The notes under the pieces were generated by a model. It did not search any database. It was not told the origin of the DNA and saw nothing but the letters and a program-made list of their open reading frames with translations. Both the position numbers and the translations under genes were made by a program. From assembly GCF_022179445.1 (NCBI RefSeq), contig NZ_BPQU01000001.1, positions 310,001 through 374,000 on the forward strand: DNA of 64,000 nucleotides, read 5' to 3'. Positions 63,003-64,000 of this stretch are shown in pieces; within the stretch, counting starts at the first letter, position 1, and each line of letters opens with the position of its first letter. The stretch is from Methylobacterium mesophilicum (lineage in GTDB: Bacteria; Pseudomonadota; Alphaproteobacteria; Rhizobiales; Beijerinckiaceae).

Positions 63003-63317
63003 TCACGCGGAGATGGCGGTGATGCGCACCACGGTGTGGTGCTGGCGGTGACCGCGCTTGCGGCGCGAGTTCTGGCGGCGGCGCTTCTTGAAGGCGATGA
63101 CCTTCTTGTCGCGGCCGTGGCTCACGATCTCGCCCGTGACGCTGATGCCCGACAGGGTCGGCGCACCGACCTGCGTCGCGCCCGCACCGTCTGCGAACAG
63201 GAGGACCTCACCGAAGGTCACGGTTTCACCGGCCTCGCCCGGCAGGGTGGCGATGGTGATGGTGTCGTTGGCGGCGACGCGGTACTGCTTGCCGCCCGTC
63301 TTGATGACTGCGAACAT
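63003..63317 (-). CDS. rplU: 50S ribosomal protein L21
   Basis: ATG 63317 gives 104 residues, MFAVIKTGGKQYRVAANDTI through DKKVIAFKKRRRQNSRRKRG and HRQHHTVVRITAISA. This is a complete L21; the open frame continuing upstream to 63482 is not L21-like. It is the first gene of the minus-strand ribosomal/obg cluster. A consensus promoter lies 130-160 bases upstream, leaving a long leader. Confidence 0.98.
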   Translation of the reverse strand: MFAVIKTGGKQYRVAANDTITIATLPGEAGETVTFGEVLLFADGAGATQVGAPTLSGISVTGEIVSHGRDKKVIAFKKRRRQNSRRKRGHRQHHTVVRITAISA

Positions 63318-63333
63318 CGTTGCTCTCGTGTTC

Positions 63334-63447
63334 TCAAACGGCCTCCGGGGCGGCTGCCCCTGGACCGGCTTCTTGTTTGAAGTCATTGCACGGGCGGACC
63401 CGGACAACGCGAAACGCGCGGACCTCGTCGAGGAGGCCGCGCGCCAT
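63334..63447 (-). CDS. Possible 37-residue leader ORF in the rplU 5' region
   Basis: ATG 63447 sits at the predicted transcription start, so this would be a leaderless frame: MARGLLDEVRAFRVVRVRPC, then NDFKQEAGPGAAAPEAV, stop at 63334, 16 bases before the rplU ATG. It could couple to rplU or regulate it. There is no ribosome site and I do not recognise the peptide, so chance is a real alternative. Confidence 0.25.
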   Translation of the reverse strand: MARGLLDEVRAFRVVRVRPCNDFKQEAGPGAAAPEAV

Positions 63448-63453
63448 GCCGGG

Positions 63454-63482
63454 TCAGTAGGGGCGGGGTGGCCCCGTGTCAA
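63454..63482 (-). promoter_or_regulatory. Promoter of the rplU-rpmA operon
   Basis: On the minus strand a perfect -35 TTGACA (63482-63477), a 17-base spacer and TACTGA (63459-63454) form the best sigma-70 match seen in the window. Transcription should start near 63447, giving a leader of about 130 bases that includes the hairpin ggggcagccgcccc. Confidence 0.7.
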
Positions 63483-63494
63483 TCCTGGACGGGA

Positions 63495-63863
63495 TCAGCG
63501 GATCGGCGCGCCGGTTGCGAGAATGCCCTTGGCGACGCTGCCCTGGGGGCCGAATGCGGCGAGCGCCTGGCTGCACCATGCCTCCCGCCCGTCGGCGGCG
63601 AGCTGCTGCCGGACCTGCGTGGCCCGGGTCCGCAGTTTCTCCTGCAGGATGGCTTCCTGCGCGGCGCCGACCTTGGTGGCGAGCCGCAGGGTCGTGAGCT
63701 GCCCGGCCTTCACCTGGATGCCCGGACAGGCCTGCTCGGCGATGATGGTCGTGGCCGCCGCCTCGGCATAATTGTCGAGCGGAGAGGGCGCGGGCGGCGC
63801 AGGAATCTGCGCGCAGGCCGGACCCGCCAGCACCAGAACCGAGATCAGCCAAGCTCCACGCAA
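63495..63863 (-). CDS. Small exported protein of unknown function
   Basis: TTG 63863, eight bases after GAGG, gives 122 residues with a signal peptide (MRGAWLISVLVLAGPACAQI, cleavage after ACA). The mature part is Pro-rich at first (PAPPAPSPLDNYAEAAATTI) and then helical, with two cysteines (EQACPGI and EAWCSQA) that may form a disulphide. I do not recognise a family. It lies just upstream of the rplU promoter on the same strand. The remaining bases to the window end (63864-64000) hold nothing I can support. Confidence 0.6.
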   Translation of the reverse strand: MRGAWLISVLVLAGPACAQIPAPPAPSPLDNYAEAAATTIIAEQACPGIQVKAGQLTTLRLATKVGAAQEAILQEKLRTRATQVRQQLAADGREAWCSQALAAFGPQGSVAKGILATGAPIR

Positions 63864-64000
63864 CGCTCAGACCTCCATGGCAGCGGTTGGCGCGGCGAGC
63901 CCGGACGTATCCGGCGACCCGTCCGCGGCGAGGGCGCGACCCGGGCTGCCTATACCGGTGCGGGCGCCCGCGCCAACGCAAAGCCCGTCCGAATGCGCCG

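Overview
The window is GC-rich alphaproteobacterial chromosome, most likely Methylobacterium (Rhizobiales). This rests on three observations: the obgE-proB-proA-nadD-rsfS-rlmH-envC-ctpA gene order, a large NAD-dependent glutamate dehydrogenase with a MucR/Ros regulator, and a textbook EcfG general-stress promoter. The genus is an inference; no rRNA or tRNA gene was found to support it.

Layout. Bases 1-5426 carry the 5' end of a 2-dehydro-3-deoxygalactonokinase gene (minus strand, running off the left edge) and a complete branched-chain-type ABC importer, livG-livF-livK-livH-livM. mutL follows, with the tail of a broken HTH antitoxin against its stop codon. Bases 8301-15205 form a catabolic island: an ACAD10/11-like acyl-CoA dehydrogenase, a thiolase, an SDR, an APH-type kinase, a small DUF6285-like protein and a convergent acyl-CoA synthetase. 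Together these match the toolkit of the levulinate/4-hydroxy-acid (lva) pathway of Pseudomonas. A phasin/hydrolase pair follows. Bases 17339-25306 hold small regulators, RNA-modification genes (rsmD, rluB, tadA), a csbD-DUF1328 stress operon behind an EcfG promoter, an outer-membrane barrel protein and a cysteine-free MucR. Bases 25419-39032 hold a LacI-MFS pair, the 1614-residue glutamate dehydrogenase, a divergent marR with two MFS genes, a DoxX-like protein, a third (DHA2-type) MFS exporter and a lipoprotein. guaB, a VapC toxin with a doubtful antitoxin, a ketopantoate-reductase homologue, rsmB and a run of envelope or unknown-function genes (O-antigen-ligase-like, WD40, DUF1275, response regulator) fill 39195-50899.

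The right end (50921-63317, minus strand) is the conserved housekeeping cluster, in order of transcription: rplU-rpmA-GNAT-obgE-[vapB plus truncated vapC]-proB-proA-nadD-rsfS-rlmH-envC-ctpA-divergent polysaccharide deacetylase-rppH. A consensus promoter precedes rplU and a strong terminator follows ctpA.

Three separate toxin-antitoxin loci look partial or eroded, at about 8.0, 40.8 and 60.4 kb. At least five copies or part-copies of one ~110-130 bp palindromic intergenic repeat, plus other dispersed repeats, fill the gaps between genes. I see no insertion sequence, prophage, CRISPR array or replication origin.
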